Shown: positions 45,671 to 54,530, numbered from the stretch's first letter. The stretch: 64,000 bases of DNA from Reyranella sp. CPCC 100927 (GCF_007859315.1 NZ_VOHA01000008.1:1-64000), one strand, 5' to 3'. Made by a program: numbers and translations. Notes: a model not told the origin generated them from the letters alone.

Positions 45671-45744
45671 GGTGAGCTTGTCGAACCATGAAGCCGTATG
45701 CCACCAGCGATGGTGCACAACCTTCATGGTTCGACAAGCTCACC
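45671..45744. repeat. Palindromic repeat (family D)
   Basis: A 23-bp left arm (45671-45693, GGTGAGCTTGTCGAACCATG then AAG) and its exact inverse at 45722-45744 flank a 28-bp centre. It lies in the 220-bp interval between a nucleotidyltransferase-like gene and a TetR gene and may act as a terminator-like hairpin. No gene is seen in the interval. Confidence 0.85.
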
Positions 45745-45777
45745 ATGAAGCTACCTCCATCGCAGCGGCTTGACTGG

Positions 45778-46404
45778 TCATGACCGGCGTCTCTTGGCAA
45801 AGGTGGGAGAAAGCGCGGCGAAGGCGGCGGCTCCTTTCATGCGCAGATCGAAGCGCTTACCATAGAGCAGCCACACGGCGGTCAGATGGCACATGGCACC
45901 CATCAGCAGCGACATCGCGAGGTGCGGATCGAGATCACGGCGGAATTCGCGGCGCGCGACGCCCTCCTCAAGGAGGTCGATGTAGCGGCGCGCGTAGTCG
46001 TCGATCGAACGCCGGATGGTCGGATGTTCCGCCAGGACGCTGGGCCAGATCTCGAGGAAAAAAACGCGGCCCCAGCTCGGGTTGCCGACGATGTAGCTGA
46101 ATGTCGCCGTATAGAGGCGATGCAGACGGTCGCGGCAACTGCCCTCGTCGGCCTGCCGGTCCAGGATCTCGTACAGTTCCTCGAAGTTGCGCGCCGGCAC
46201 GTTGGCGATCAGGTCCTCCTTGTCCGCGAAATAGTCGTAGATGCTGGGCAGCGGCACGCCCGCTGCGCGCGCCACGTCCGTCAGCGACGCCACGGCCAGG
46301 CCGCGATCGCCGAAAACCCGCGTCGCGGCATCCAGGATCCGCCGATGGCGTTCCTGGCTGCGCTGCTGCTTCAGCTTCAGCTTCAGCTTCAGGGTCACGG
46401 CCAT
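45778..46404 (-). CDS. TetR/AcrR-family transcriptional regulator
   Basis: A 208-residue regulator with HTH at about residues 20-65 (RRILDAATRVFGDRGLAVAS, LTDVARAAGVPLPSIYDYFA). Its N-terminus is an alternating TLKLKLKLKQQ stretch encoded by four tandem CTTCAG units (on the plus strand), an unusual repeat for a regulator. It overlaps the end of the upstream acyl-CoA dehydrogenase gene by 10 bp, so both are one transcript. It probably controls the dehydrogenase in response to an acyl-CoA or related ligand. Confidence 0.85.
   Translation of the reverse strand: MAVTLKLKLKLKQQRSQERHRRILDAATRVFGDRGLAVASLTDVARAAGVPLPSIYDYFADKEDLIANVPARNFEELYEILDRQADEGSCRDRLHRLYTATFSYIVGNPSWGRVFFLEIWPSVLAEHPTIRRSIDDYARRYIDLLEEGVARREFRRDLDPHLAMSLLMGAMCHLTAVWLLYGKRFDLRMKGAAAFAALSPTFAKRRRS
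46369..46392. repeat. Hexanucleotide tandem repeat (CTTCAG)4 in a tetR N-terminus
   Basis: Four perfect copies of CTTCAG on the plus strand encode the Leu-Lys alternation at the start of the 45778-46404 regulator. Changes in copy number would add or remove Leu-Lys pairs without shifting the frame. Confidence 0.85.
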
Positions 46405-47582
46405 GGCGCACTGCGGTCGGTCGCGGCGAGCGAATCGAGACCCTGAAACGCCTGGCGGGCGATGATGCGCCGCATCATCTCGGACGTGCCGTCGAGGATG
46501 CTGACCACGCGCACTTCACGCCAGATCCGTTCGATCGGCTGATCCTTGGAGTAGCCGGAACCGCCGAAGATCTGCAGGGTCTGATCGGCGATGCGGAACA
46601 CCATGTCGGCACCGATCAGCTTCGACAGCGCGCCGCCCAGGCTGCGTCCGGCCGGTTCATGGTCATAGCGCCAGGCTGCTTCGTAGGCGACCAGGCGCGC
46701 CGCATGCAGCGACGCCACCATGTCGGCGATCGTCCACTCGATGCCCTGGTGCTCGCGCAAGGTGCGCCCGAACTGCCGGCGCTGTGATGCACGACGCATC
46801 GCCAGCTCCAGCAGCCGCCGCGCCGCCCCCACGCAGTAGGCGCCCCAGTGAACTCGCCCGGCGTCGAGACAGCGCATCGCCGACGCGAAGCCCTGCCCTT
46901 CGGCGCCAATACGGTTCTCGACCGGTACCCGGCAGTCCCGCAGGATGACCTCGCAATGCGAGGCGCCGCGGCCGGCCGCCATTTCGATGGCACGCCCGAC
47001 CTCCAGGCCTCGTGTGCCGGCCTCGACCACGAAGGCGGTCATGCCGCGCGCGCCCGCATCGCGATCGAGCGTGGCGAATACGGTGAAGAGGCCCGCCTCC
47101 GCCGCATTGGTGATGTAGATCTTGTGGCCGTTCAGGACATAGGCATCGCCATCCCGGCGCGCCGTCGTGGCAATGCTGGCCGCGTCGGAGCCGCTGTCAG
47201 GTTCGGTGAGCGCCAGCGCCGCGATCACCTGACCCAACGCCAGCGCCGGCAGCCACCGCCGCTTCTGGGCCTCCGAACCGTCGAGCTCGATCGCCTTGGA
47301 GCCGATGTGAACATTGACCCCGCAGAGGTAGTAGAAGGCTGCGTGCGCCCGGGCCAACTCCTCGATCGCCAGGCAACTGCCCAGCATGGACATGCCCAGC
47401 CCGCCATAGTCGCGCGGCGTGTTGGTGCCGAAGAGCCCCTGCTCGGCAATCCGTTGCAGCAACACTTTCGGCACGGTGCCGGTTCTCTCGATGTCATCAT
47501 CATGCGGCTGCAGTTCGCGTTCGACGAAGTCGCGCACCTGCCGCTGCCAGGCCACCAGATCGGGCGGGAGACGGAAATCCAT
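46395..47582 (-). CDS. Acyl-CoA dehydrogenase
   Basis: A 395-residue FAD-dependent acyl-CoA dehydrogenase of the short/medium-chain-like branch. Segments seen: ALTEPDSGSDAASIATTARR (FAD/substrate loop), NGHKIYITNAAEAGLF, RREFGR-like RRQFGRTLREHQGIEW, and QIFGGSGYSKDQPIERIWRE near the C-terminus. The catalytic base is probably the Glu in the latter region's following helix (LDGTSEMMRRIIAR). It catalyses alpha,beta-dehydrogenation of an acyl-CoA. It is co-transcribed with the TetR gene that overlaps its end. Confidence 0.9.
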   Translation of the reverse strand: MDFRLPPDLVAWQRQVRDFVERELQPHDDDIERTGTVPKVLLQRIAEQGLFGTNTPRDYGGLGMSMLGSCLAIEELARAHAAFYYLCGVNVHIGSKAIELDGSEAQKRRWLPALALGQVIAALALTEPDSGSDAASIATTARRDGDAYVLNGHKIYITNAAEAGLFTVFATLDRDAGARGMTAFVVEAGTRGLEVGRAIEMAAGRGASHCEVILRDCRVPVENRIGAEGQGFASAMRCLDAGRVHWGAYCVGAARRLLELAMRRASQRRQFGRTLREHQGIEWTIADMVASLHAARLVAYEAAWRYDHEPAGRSLGGALSKLIGADMVFRIADQTLQIFGGSGYSKDQPIERIWREVRVVSILDGTSEMMRRIIARQAFQGLDSLAATDRSAPWP

Positions 47583-47652
47583 GGCACCGCCAAATTCGAA
47601 GAATGTTCGAAATCATGCTCGATGATCGAGGCGGGCTTGTCAACCCGGCCGC

Positions 47653-48567
47653 TTACGCGCGCCGCACAGGCCAGCGCCAGCCGAGCGTCACACCCAGACC
47701 GGCAACAAGGATGAGCACCAGGCCGACCGCCTGCAGGGCCGTGATCGATCGTCCGTAGACGACAAGATCGCCCAGCAAGGCCGCCGCCGGGTTCAGGAAG
47801 GCCAGCACGCCAATCGCGACGGTCGGCAATCGCGAATAGGTTCTGTAGAGAAGAACGTAGACGACACCTGTGTGAATCGCGCCGAGGCCAGCCAGCCAGA
47901 ACCACGCAGCGGAGTCGACCGTCGGAAAATCCGCGTAGGCGAGAAAAGGCAAAAAGAGAATCGCCCCGATCAAGCAGTGCAGGATGCTCAGGACCTCCGG
48001 CCGGGTGCCGCGCACGCGTCGGGCTGCCAGTGTTGTGCCGGCATAGAAGAGCGACGCCAGCAACGCGAAGCCGACACCGACAGCGAAGCCCGGATCGACG
48101 GTCATGACATTGATCTTGGGCCCAATGGCCATGACGAGGCCGCCGAACGCCACGGCCACCCAGACGGACTTGGCCAGCGAGATCTTTTCACCGAACAAGA
48201 TGCCGCCGGCCAGGACCAACCAGAACGGCTGCGCGTTATGAATGATCGTGGCGAAGCCGATGGAGGTGCGATGGTACGCCTCGAAAAGCGCCGCCCAGTT
48301 CAGAACGAGAAACAAGCCGCTGAGAATGGCAGCCCAGATCGTGCGCTTGTCGATGGCGAGCGATATCCGTGCCCGCCCGCGCAGCAGGCACCATATGAGC
48401 AGCGTGATGCAACCGAAGAGGCATCTGAAGAATACGGCATTGAGCGTTGGCTGCCCCGACTGGACGGCGAAGATGCCGGCCGTCCCCGACAGCGCCATCC
48501 CGCTCGCGAGTTCCACGTATGCCCTTGCGTCAGGACCGTCCTGGCGCTCGCCGGCCGTGCTCGTCAT
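47653..48567 (-). CDS. EamA/DMT-family transporter
   Basis: A 304-residue inner-membrane protein with about ten hydrophobic segments arranged as two five-helix EamA repeats. Segments such as LNAVFFRCLFGCITLLIW, TIIHNAQPFWLVLAGGILFG and VAIGVLAFLNPAAALLGDLV are typical of drug/metabolite exporters. The start at 48567 is the first ATG before the first membrane helix. Last gene of the likely operon tetR-MFS-amidohydrolase-eamA, so it probably exports or imports a compound handled by the amidohydrolase. Confidence 0.88.
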   Translation of the reverse strand: MTSTAGERQDGPDARAYVELASGMALSGTAGIFAVQSGQPTLNAVFFRCLFGCITLLIWCLLRGRARISLAIDKRTIWAAILSGLFLVLNWAALFEAYHRTSIGFATIIHNAQPFWLVLAGGILFGEKISLAKSVWVAVAFGGLVMAIGPKINVMTVDPGFAVGVGFALLASLFYAGTTLAARRVRGTRPEVLSILHCLIGAILFLPFLAYADFPTVDSAAWFWLAGLGAIHTGVVYVLLYRTYSRLPTVAIGVLAFLNPAAALLGDLVVYGRSITALQAVGLVLILVAGLGVTLGWRWPVRRA

Positions 48568-48590
48568 CTGGCTGTACCGCTTTCCGAATC

Positions 48591-49613
48591 TCAGGCGCCT
48601 TCGAACCCACGGAAGAAGCTGTGCAGGTGTCGGCCGAGATGAGGGCTCAGGTAGCCGCCCTCCTGCACCAGCAGTGTCGGCAAGCGCAGCGCTGCGAATT
48701 TCCGGCCCGCCTGGACGAAGCCTTCGTTCGTGATCTTGAAGGTTGCCACCGGATCGTGCTCGGAAGCATCGAAGCCCAATGAAACCACGAACGCTCCCGG
48801 CGCGAATGCCCGCACGCGGGCCAGAGCTGCGTCGACCGCGTCGAGCCACGGCGCATCATCCGTCGCCCATGGCAGCGGCTGGTTGAAGGTCAGTCCCGTG
48901 CCGGGGCCAGCACCGGTTTCGTCGGCGTAGCCCGCGTAATATGGCGCGCCCAGGCGCGGGTCGACGTGGATGGAGCAAAACAGCACATCAGCCCTCTCCC
49001 AGAAGATGAACTGCGTGCCATTGCCGTGATGCACGTCGATATCGACGATCGCCGCCTTGCCGTATGTCCGGGTGAGCCGATGGGCCCCGATCGCGGCGTT
49101 GTTGAGGAAGCACACGCCCGTCATGAGATCCGGAAAAGCGTGGTGACCGGGCGGCCGGCACAGGGCGTAGGCCGACGTACCGGTGGCGGCAACCCGGTCG
49201 GCGCCATGAACGGCGACCTGGGCGCTGGCGTAGGCGGCCGGCCAGGTTCCGGCGGTGATGGGACAAGACGTCGAATTCGAATACCAGCCGAGCTCGCCCA
49301 GGAGTTCGGTCGGTTTGCGGTGCATCCGATGCGTCGGATGGACGTTCGGAATCACCTCCGGGCCATAGTCCGGATTGGCCGACCAGCGCGCGTAGACGGT
49401 CTGCAGGAACGCGACGTAGTCCTTGTCGTGTACGTCGATGATCGGCTCGAGGCCCTGCAGCGGCGCCTCGACGATCTGGTGAGCATCACGCCGCATGGTG
49501 TCGAGAAAGATGCGATAGCGTTCCGCCCGATCCGGTTGATCGATGAATTTCCCTGTCCGGAAAACCAGCGCCGGATCATGAAGTGCCTGGTCGGGATGAT
49601 GGACGACGAGCAT
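48591..49613 (-). CDS. Histone-deacetylase-family amidohydrolase (acetylpolyamine amidohydrolase-like)
   Basis: A 340-residue zinc amidohydrolase of the HDAC/AcuC/AphA fold. Catalytic and zinc residues are visible: tandem His in RPPGHHAF, DIDVHHGNGT (zinc Asp and His), GFDASEHDP (second zinc Asp) and the transition-state Tyr in QEGGYLS. The start at 49613 is preceded by CAGGGAA. The bacterial members deacetylate acetylpolyamines or related small amides. It sits between an MFS transporter and an EamA transporter in an apparent operon. Confidence 0.88.
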   Translation of the reverse strand: MLVVHHPDQALHDPALVFRTGKFIDQPDRAERYRIFLDTMRRDAHQIVEAPLQGLEPIIDVHDKDYVAFLQTVYARWSANPDYGPEVIPNVHPTHRMHRKPTELLGELGWYSNSTSCPITAGTWPAAYASAQVAVHGADRVAATGTSAYALCRPPGHHAFPDLMTGVCFLNNAAIGAHRLTRTYGKAAIVDIDVHHGNGTQFIFWERADVLFCSIHVDPRLGAPYYAGYADETGAGPGTGLTFNQPLPWATDDAPWLDAVDAALARVRAFAPGAFVVSLGFDASEHDPVATFKITNEGFVQAGRKFAALRLPTLLVQEGGYLSPHLGRHLHSFFRGFEGA

Positions 49614-49651
49614 GAGAATTCCCTGCCGTTCAGATCGAAGAATTGCCGCGC

Positions 49652-50971
49652 TCAATCGAGCGGTCGGCCCCGGGTCTCAGGTGTCAGCAAGAGATGGGTC
49701 AGCAGCGTGATCGCGCTGATCGCCATCACGTACAGGGCGACGTACAGCGCACCCCCAAGCCCATGCAGCCACGTGGCAACCAGCGGCGCCGTACCGCCGA
49801 AGATGGCGGCGCAGACCGCGTACGGGATACCCATGCCGGAGGCACGAACCCGCGTGGGAAAGAGTTCCGCGAACAGCGTCCCGATGACCGCGTTGTTCAG
49901 CGAGATGAAGACGGCGCCGATCACCGCGACGATCAGAAACGTAGCGAAATTGACCGTGCCGACCAGGAACGAGAGAAGCGGATACGTGAAGAGAAGAAAG
50001 CAGCTCGCGGCGGCAATCAGGAACGGCTTGCGGCCGAGCCGGTCCGACATGTAGGCGAATATCGGCACGCAGACGCAGTACGCTGCGGTCGCCGCGACGT
50101 TTCCAGCGAAGCCCGCAGCCCGATCAAGGCCGCCGGCAAGATGCGCGTAGGTCGGCAGGAAGATCAGCCACAGGTAATATTGAACACCGTTCATCTGCAC
50201 GATGAATACGATGAACGCTTCCCTGGGATAGTCGGCGATCGACCTCAGGATCGCGGTCAGCTTGGATTTCTGCTGGTCCCTGATCCTCTCGAACGCCGGC
50301 GTTTCCTCGATCCCGTAGCGAATGTAGAGGCCATAGAGCGATAGCACGGCACCCAGCAGGAAGGGCATGCGCCAACCCCAGGACGCGAGCGCGTCGGGCG
50401 GCAGATAGCGTGTGGTGATGCCCGCGACGGCAGTGGCGGCCAGCACCGCGGCGCCGATCGATACCATCTGCGGCGATGCCGCCAGCGCCCGGTTGCGGTC
50501 CGACGCGTGCTCATTCAGAAAGGTGACCGCAATCTGGAATTCGCCGCCGGAGGAGAAACCCTGCAGCAGCCGCGCCGCCACGATGATGATCGGCGCCGCG
50601 ATGCCGATCTGGGCGTAGGTCGGACAGAGGGCGATGATCAGACTGCCGATGCCCGCCATGATGATGGTGGCGGACAGGATTGTCCGCCGTCCGTATTTGT
50701 CGGCGAGCGGCGACAGCACCAGCGCCCCGACCGGACGGCCGAAAAAGCCGATGGCGAAGACCGAGAAGCTGGCAATCAGCGACGCCGTCTCATCGCTTGC
50801 CGGAAACATCTGGTTGGCGAAAACGCCGGCCAGAAGACCGTAAACCGACCACTCATACCATTCGATGAAATGACCGATCGATCCGCCGACGATCGTTCTC
50901 AGGCGTTTGCGAGACTCTCCTGAACTGACGCCGACATCGGCTGCCGCGTCATAGGTCGCATGATCGCGCAT
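49652..50971 (-). CDS. MFS transporter, metabolite:H+ symporter (MHS) type
   Basis: A 439-residue twelve-helix transporter of the MHS/ShiA-KgtP branch. The first helix reads GGSIGHFIEWYEWSVYGLLA; the loop 2-3 signature is FFGRPVGALVLSPLADKYGR and RRT follows; RLLQGFSSGGEFQIAVTFLN is in helix 4. The start at 50971 is preceded by GGGAGGA; an extension to 51151 overlaps the TetR gene in another frame. Expected to import a small carboxylate or related metabolite with protons. Operon with TetR upstream and the amidohydrolase downstream. Confidence 0.9.
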   Translation of the reverse strand: MRDHATYDAAADVGVSSGESRKRLRTIVGGSIGHFIEWYEWSVYGLLAGVFANQMFPASDETASLIASFSVFAIGFFGRPVGALVLSPLADKYGRRTILSATIIMAGIGSLIIALCPTYAQIGIAAPIIIVAARLLQGFSSGGEFQIAVTFLNEHASDRNRALAASPQMVSIGAAVLAATAVAGITTRYLPPDALASWGWRMPFLLGAVLSLYGLYIRYGIEETPAFERIRDQQKSKLTAILRSIADYPREAFIVFIVQMNGVQYYLWLIFLPTYAHLAGGLDRAAGFAGNVAATAAYCVCVPIFAYMSDRLGRKPFLIAAASCFLLFTYPLLSFLVGTVNFATFLIVAVIGAVFISLNNAVIGTLFAELFPTRVRASGMGIPYAVCAAIFGGTAPLVATWLHGLGGALYVALYVMAISAITLLTHLLLTPETRGRPLD

Positions 50972-51047
50972 TGGTTTGATTCCTCCCGCTCGGCCTTTTC
51001 CGGCCGTTCCGTTTTGATTCGTGAGTCGTGGTGCATCGCATCTCGGG

Positions 51048-51692
51048 TCATTGCCGCCCCTTGCGAACGACTTGGCGTTGCATGAGGGCTTCAAGCCGGT
51101 GGCCGACGAGATCGGCCAGGATGGACAGGTTGCGATCGAAGTACGCTTCATCCTTGTCGAGGAAGCGCTCCAGGCTGAGACCGCGGATGGCGATCAGCAT
51201 GAATTCGAACAGATCGAAGACCTTGGAGCGGGCATCGCCGGGCGGGATGTGTCGTTCCAGCCAGACATGCAGGATGGTGCGTATCGTGCGGGCTCGGTGG
51301 GCAACAACGCGCGGATGCAGCGCCGCGTCGGCGCGCGTTCCGATGATCACCTCCCAGTTGGCCCAGTACTCGGGGTTGCCGTAGAAGACCTGCCACAGGT
51401 GCCGGATCAACGCCGGAATGTTGAGGACGCCGTTCGTGTCGAACGGCCGTTCCATCTCAAGAGCGTCGCGCAGATGCTCGGCCGTATGGTCGAGCGCCCC
51501 GAAAAGCAAATCATCCTTGGTCGGGAAATGATGATGGAGCGCGCCGGTCGTGACACCGGCGCGCTTGGCAATGAGCGCCGTCGTCGTGCCGGCGAACCCG
51601 ACGGTGTGCAGCAATTCCACCGTGGCACCGATCAGCACAGCCCTCGTTTCGGCAGTGCGATCGACCTGGGCTCTTCGGGGACGGGCAGCCAT
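51048..51692 (-). CDS. TetR/AcrR-family transcriptional regulator
   Basis: A 214-residue regulator with HTH in AVLIGATVELLHTVGFAGTT, TALIAKRAGVTTGALHHHFP and a C-terminal TetR_C ligand region. A perfect dyad, CATACTAGTTAGTATG, lies 24 bp upstream of the start. It is followed at 76 bp by the MFS gene on the same strand, so the regulator probably heads the operon TetR-MFS-amidohydrolase-EamA and represses it. Confidence 0.9.
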   Translation of the reverse strand: MAARPRRAQVDRTAETRAVLIGATVELLHTVGFAGTTTALIAKRAGVTTGALHHHFPTKDDLLFGALDHTAEHLRDALEMERPFDTNGVLNIPALIRHLWQVFYGNPEYWANWEVIIGTRADAALHPRVVAHRARTIRTILHVWLERHIPPGDARSKVFDLFEFMLIAIRGLSLERFLDKDEAYFDRNLSILADLVGHRLEALMQRQVVRKGRQ

Positions 51693-51715
51693 CTCTATGC
51701 TCTCACATTTACATA

Positions 51716-51731
51716 CATACTAGTTAGTATG
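51716..51731. promoter_or_regulatory. Operator-like dyad upstream of tetR (51048-51692)
   Basis: Perfect 7-bp arms with a 2-bp centre: CATACTA GT TAGTATG. Dyads containing ACATAC/GTATGT are well-known TetR-family operators. The rest of the 430-bp interval up to 52125 contains the repeat at 51789-51883 and no recognisable gene. Confidence 0.7.
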
Positions 51732-51788
51732 TTTTTTTGTGCGGTCCGTGTCAACCCGTATCGAGCGGCGGGTGGCCCAGGCCTTAAA

Positions 51789-51883
51789 CTAGGGTCAAAA
51801 CCCATAAAGTCGTGCGCCGCCGCGTCTGCTTCTGACCCGTTTCCAGACATCGCCGACGTTGCGCGGTTCGTCAGAGAAGGGTC
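51789..51883. repeat. Repeat family E copy 1, inverted relative to 53073-53169
   Basis: A segment of about 95 bp whose reverse complement matches 53073-53169. Shared blocks include TTATGGGTTTTGACCCTAG (19 bp exact), TCTCTGACGAACCG, ATGTCTGGA and GACGCGGCGG, with gaps and substitutions between. The two copies face each other across the aroE gene. Either they are ends of a small mobile unit or two members of a dispersed intergenic family. Confidence 0.75.
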
Positions 51884-52125
51884 ATTAGGCGACATCAATG
51901 ACGAGCCGAATTGAGTTAACCTATACCCGTCAGTCCGATTTTCGCCGCTTGGACGACTGCGTTCGTGACTCGCAGGTTCTGCAATCCGTCGTGTCGGGTC
52001 ACCAGGGGGCTTTTGGCTCGCCGCTCGGAATGCCGTTTTAGAAGCATCATGCGGAGCGTGGGAGGCGCAGCCGACCAACATCGGCTGACGATTTTTGCAT
52101 CGGGGCCTAAGTTTCCATGATTGGA

Positions 52126-52956
52126 CTATTCGAGCGGCACGGTAAGCTTTTTGATTGTGGTCCCGGTGTCAGGACGGAAGCCACGCCACCACACAAACGC
52201 CTCTGCCGCCTGCTCGACCAGCATACCGACTCCGTCTGCAAGCCGTTTCACGCCAGCGTTCCGCGCCACCCGGAGGAAGGGGGTAAGACCCTTTCCATAT
52301 AGCAACTCATAGGCAAGGCAATCGTCGCCAAAGACCTCTGGGCTTATCGGCGGAAGCTCGCCGCGCAGGCTGGCGGAGGTTGCGTTCACGACTAGATCGA
52401 ACCGGCCAAGTCTTTTGTCGGCGAGGTCCGAATAGCCGATCGCAGTAATCGGCCCATATTGCCTAAACTGACGCCCAAGCTCTTCCGCCTTAGTTACGGT
52501 GCGGTTTACTATGACCAGCTCCGCTGGCCCTTGCTCGAGGAACGGCAGCACAACGCCGCGTGCTGCGCCACCCGCGCCGAGCAGCGCCACCCGGCGTCCC
52601 TTCATCAAGCGGCCGAGATTGCGTGTGATATCGTTGGTAAGGCCGACGCCGTCGAAGTTTTCTCCGGTCACCCGATCCACCTCGAACTTCATCGCGTTTA
52701 CGGCACCAGCGAGCCGGGCGCGCTCCCTAAGATCGGTGCAATACGCGAACGCGTCCAGCTTGAACGGCGCGGTGATGTTGAGCCCTAACCCGCCTTCGCG
52801 CCGAAACTTGTCCACCACTTCGTTGAAGTCGCCGATAGGAGCCTCAATCGCGACGTAGTCGATATTCTGCCCGGTCTCTTTGGCGAAGCTGAGATGGATC
52901 AGCGGCGATTTGGTGTGGTCGATCGGATTGCCGACGACGGCATATTTGTCAGACAT
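52126..52956 (-). CDS. aroE: Shikimate dehydrogenase
   Basis: A 276-residue NADP-dependent shikimate dehydrogenase. Substrate site AVVGNPIDHTKSPLIHLSFA, catalytic Lys in LNITAPFKLDAF, catalytic Asp in ENFDGVGL, nucleotide motif LLGAGGAARGV and NRT, and the C-terminal GMLVEQAAEAFVWW are all present. The start at 52956 is preceded by GAGGGAG. Its G+C content and codon choice are visibly lower and less biased than its neighbours, and repeat family E copies flank it in inverted orientation. It could be an acquired, possibly quinate-specific, second copy. Confidence 0.9.
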   Translation of the reverse strand: MSDKYAVVGNPIDHTKSPLIHLSFAKETGQNIDYVAIEAPIGDFNEVVDKFRREGGLGLNITAPFKLDAFAYCTDLRERARLAGAVNAMKFEVDRVTGENFDGVGLTNDITRNLGRLMKGRRVALLGAGGAARGVVLPFLEQGPAELVIVNRTVTKAEELGRQFRQYGPITAIGYSDLADKRLGRFDLVVNATSASLRGELPPISPEVFGDDCLAYELLYGKGLTPFLRVARNAGVKRLADGVGMLVEQAAEAFVWWRGFRPDTGTTIKKLTVPLE

Positions 52957-53072
52957 TAGTCGCTCCCTCACCTCCTCCTCTCCGATGTTCGGGTTTTCGA
53001 TTGACACACGCCCTCTGCCTAAATCTTCTCCAATGGTATCCCTTCAAGTTCTACCGCCGCAATGTCCGCCTC

Positions 53073-53169
53073 GGGTCAATCTCTGACGAACCGCTCGGCG
53101 TCACCAATGTCTGGAATCCGGCCGGTAGCGGACGCGGCGGGGGGCAGATCTTATGGGTTTTGACCCTAG
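53073..53169. repeat. Repeat family E copy 2
   Basis: An inverted counterpart of 51789-51883, with the 19-bp block TTATGGGTTTTGACCCTAG at its right end. It lies upstream of aroE, between aroE and the SnoaL-like gene, and may contain or have displaced the aroE promoter. No gene is seen in the rest of the 52957-53212 interval. Confidence 0.75.
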
Positions 53170-53212
53170 TCGTTCGAGGCAGCGCGGGTACGATCGACCT
53201 GACGTGACAGAT

Positions 53213-53659
53213 CTACTGCTGCGGCACGCCCCTTATCCACTTTTTGACGATCGTCTCGTCACCTGGATAGTTCTCGGGAGCCACGGGCGTTGATTGTGCT
53301 TGTATGCATGTCCATTCACCCGCCTCGTGAATGTACGTGTCGGTGTACGCCGTCATGCTGGTCGTCTCGACTCCGTCCTTGACGACGGTGTGCTTGTTGA
53401 CTGACCGGACGAGTGCCGTAGACCCGAAGACGCTGATCGATTCGCCCCGATAATCCCAGTAGGGAATCACTGCCGGATCAAATCCGGTCGCCCAGCGGTC
53501 AAGATAAGTCGACCGGCCGACGCGTTCCCCCTTGGACGTGATGCAAACAAAGTCCTTGTGCGTCAGCCGATCGTGCGACGGCACGTCATTGGTGACGAAG
53601 TTGTTGATAAATTGCGCATTCAACGCGCGCAGCTGACGCAGAGCGTCTTCGTTCGTCAT
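53213..53659 (-). CDS. SnoaL-like/NTF2-fold protein (DUF4440-like)
   Basis: A 148-residue small soluble protein of the NTF2-like superfamily. It has an N-terminal helix ALRQLRALNAQFINNFVTND and conserved strands FVCITSKGERVGRSTYLDRW and ALVRSVNKHTV, ending with EWTCIQAQSTP. Lower G+C than the average of the window. No operon partner is evident; aroE starts about 250 bp downstream beyond a repeat. Function unknown: members include ketosteroid-isomerase-like enzymes and ligand-binding proteins. Confidence 0.75.
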   Translation of the reverse strand: MTNEDALRQLRALNAQFINNFVTNDVPSHDRLTHKDFVCITSKGERVGRSTYLDRWATGFDPAVIPYWDYRGESISVFGSTALVRSVNKHTVVKDGVETTSMTAYTDTYIHEAGEWTCIQAQSTPVAPENYPGDETIVKKWIRGVPQQ

Positions 53660-53848
53660 CGATGCATCTCCGTATCAATACGCATCCGAAAAAACGCTGC
53701 CGCCGCCCACCATGGGCATTTCACATCCTTTGTCAACCGTATAGGGGGTTAGAAGAGAGGAACACTCAAAATCGTGACCGCGGCGACGAACGCGGTGCCA
53801 GACCTGTTGGAGCAGCCAGGATCTGAAACTATGGACGCCGCGAAGAGC

Positions 53849-54529
53849 CTACGGGCCGGTGGGCCTGGCAGCGCACAGGCGTTCGACCAGGCGCTGTGCC
53901 GCGGTGACGTCGTGGCCGAAGAGAGCCATGACATCCAGCAGCTTGGGATGGTAGCGCAGGCCAAGAAGCTGCTGGGCAAAGGCGCCGGCCGCAATTTCGG
54001 CCAGCGACGACAGGCCGGCGGTCAGCGTCAAGGGGCCGATCGCGAACAGCGCGACTCGATGACGAGCCGCCAGCGCATGCGCCGGCCGCAATCCTTCCAG
54101 GTGATGGAACAGCTCGTGCGCCAGAAAGACCGGGCGCGTGCCCGTGGCGCCGAGACCGTCACGATCCGGGTAGACATCGAGGCAGGCATCCAGCGCCGCC
54201 AGCGCCGGCGCATAGAGCCGGACGGATGCCGGCCGCAGCACGTGGTCGGCAAACACCGCGACGGTCCCGAAGCCGCCCTCGCCGTGGATCGTTTTCACCT
54301 CGATACCCAGCCGACCAGCGATGTCATCAGGGCAAGCGAGGCCGAACGTTCGGCGGATGGTGCGTGCCGCCGACGCGCCCTCTTCCAGTGCGGCGTCAAC
54401 CAACCGATGCCGGTCGCCGGCAGCGATGTGATGAAATTGCCGATCTGCCTCCAGTTCCAGCAGGCCCAGCGCGCGCGGCGTCGCAACCGGCCCGGCGAGC
54501 GCCAGCAACTCGGCCAGTGCGGCGGCCAT
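53849..54529 (-). CDS. ImmA/IrrE-like zinc metallopeptidase-type protein
   Basis: A 226-residue protein with HExxH in VFLAHELFHHLEG (about residues 140-150) and a downstream Glu-containing helix SLAEIAAGAFAQQLLGL that resembles the third-ligand helix of DUF955/ImmA-IrrE peptidases. The start at 54529 is one base after the HyuA-like stop, so translation is probably coupled. No HTH domain is fused and no phage genes adjoin it. Its link to an HyuA-like enzyme and a permease is unusual. It may be a different zinc-dependent enzyme with a convergent motif. Confidence 0.6.
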   Translation of the reverse strand: MAAALAELLALAGPVATPRALGLLELEADRQFHHIAAGDRHRLVDAALEEGASAARTIRRTFGLACPDDIAGRLGIEVKTIHGEGGFGTVAVFADHVLRPASVRLYAPALAALDACLDVYPDRDGLGATGTRPVFLAHELFHHLEGLRPAHALAARHRVALFAIGPLTLTAGLSSLAEIAAGAFAQQLLGLRYHPKLLDVMALFGHDVTAAQRLVERLCAARPTGP

Positions 54530-54530
54530 C

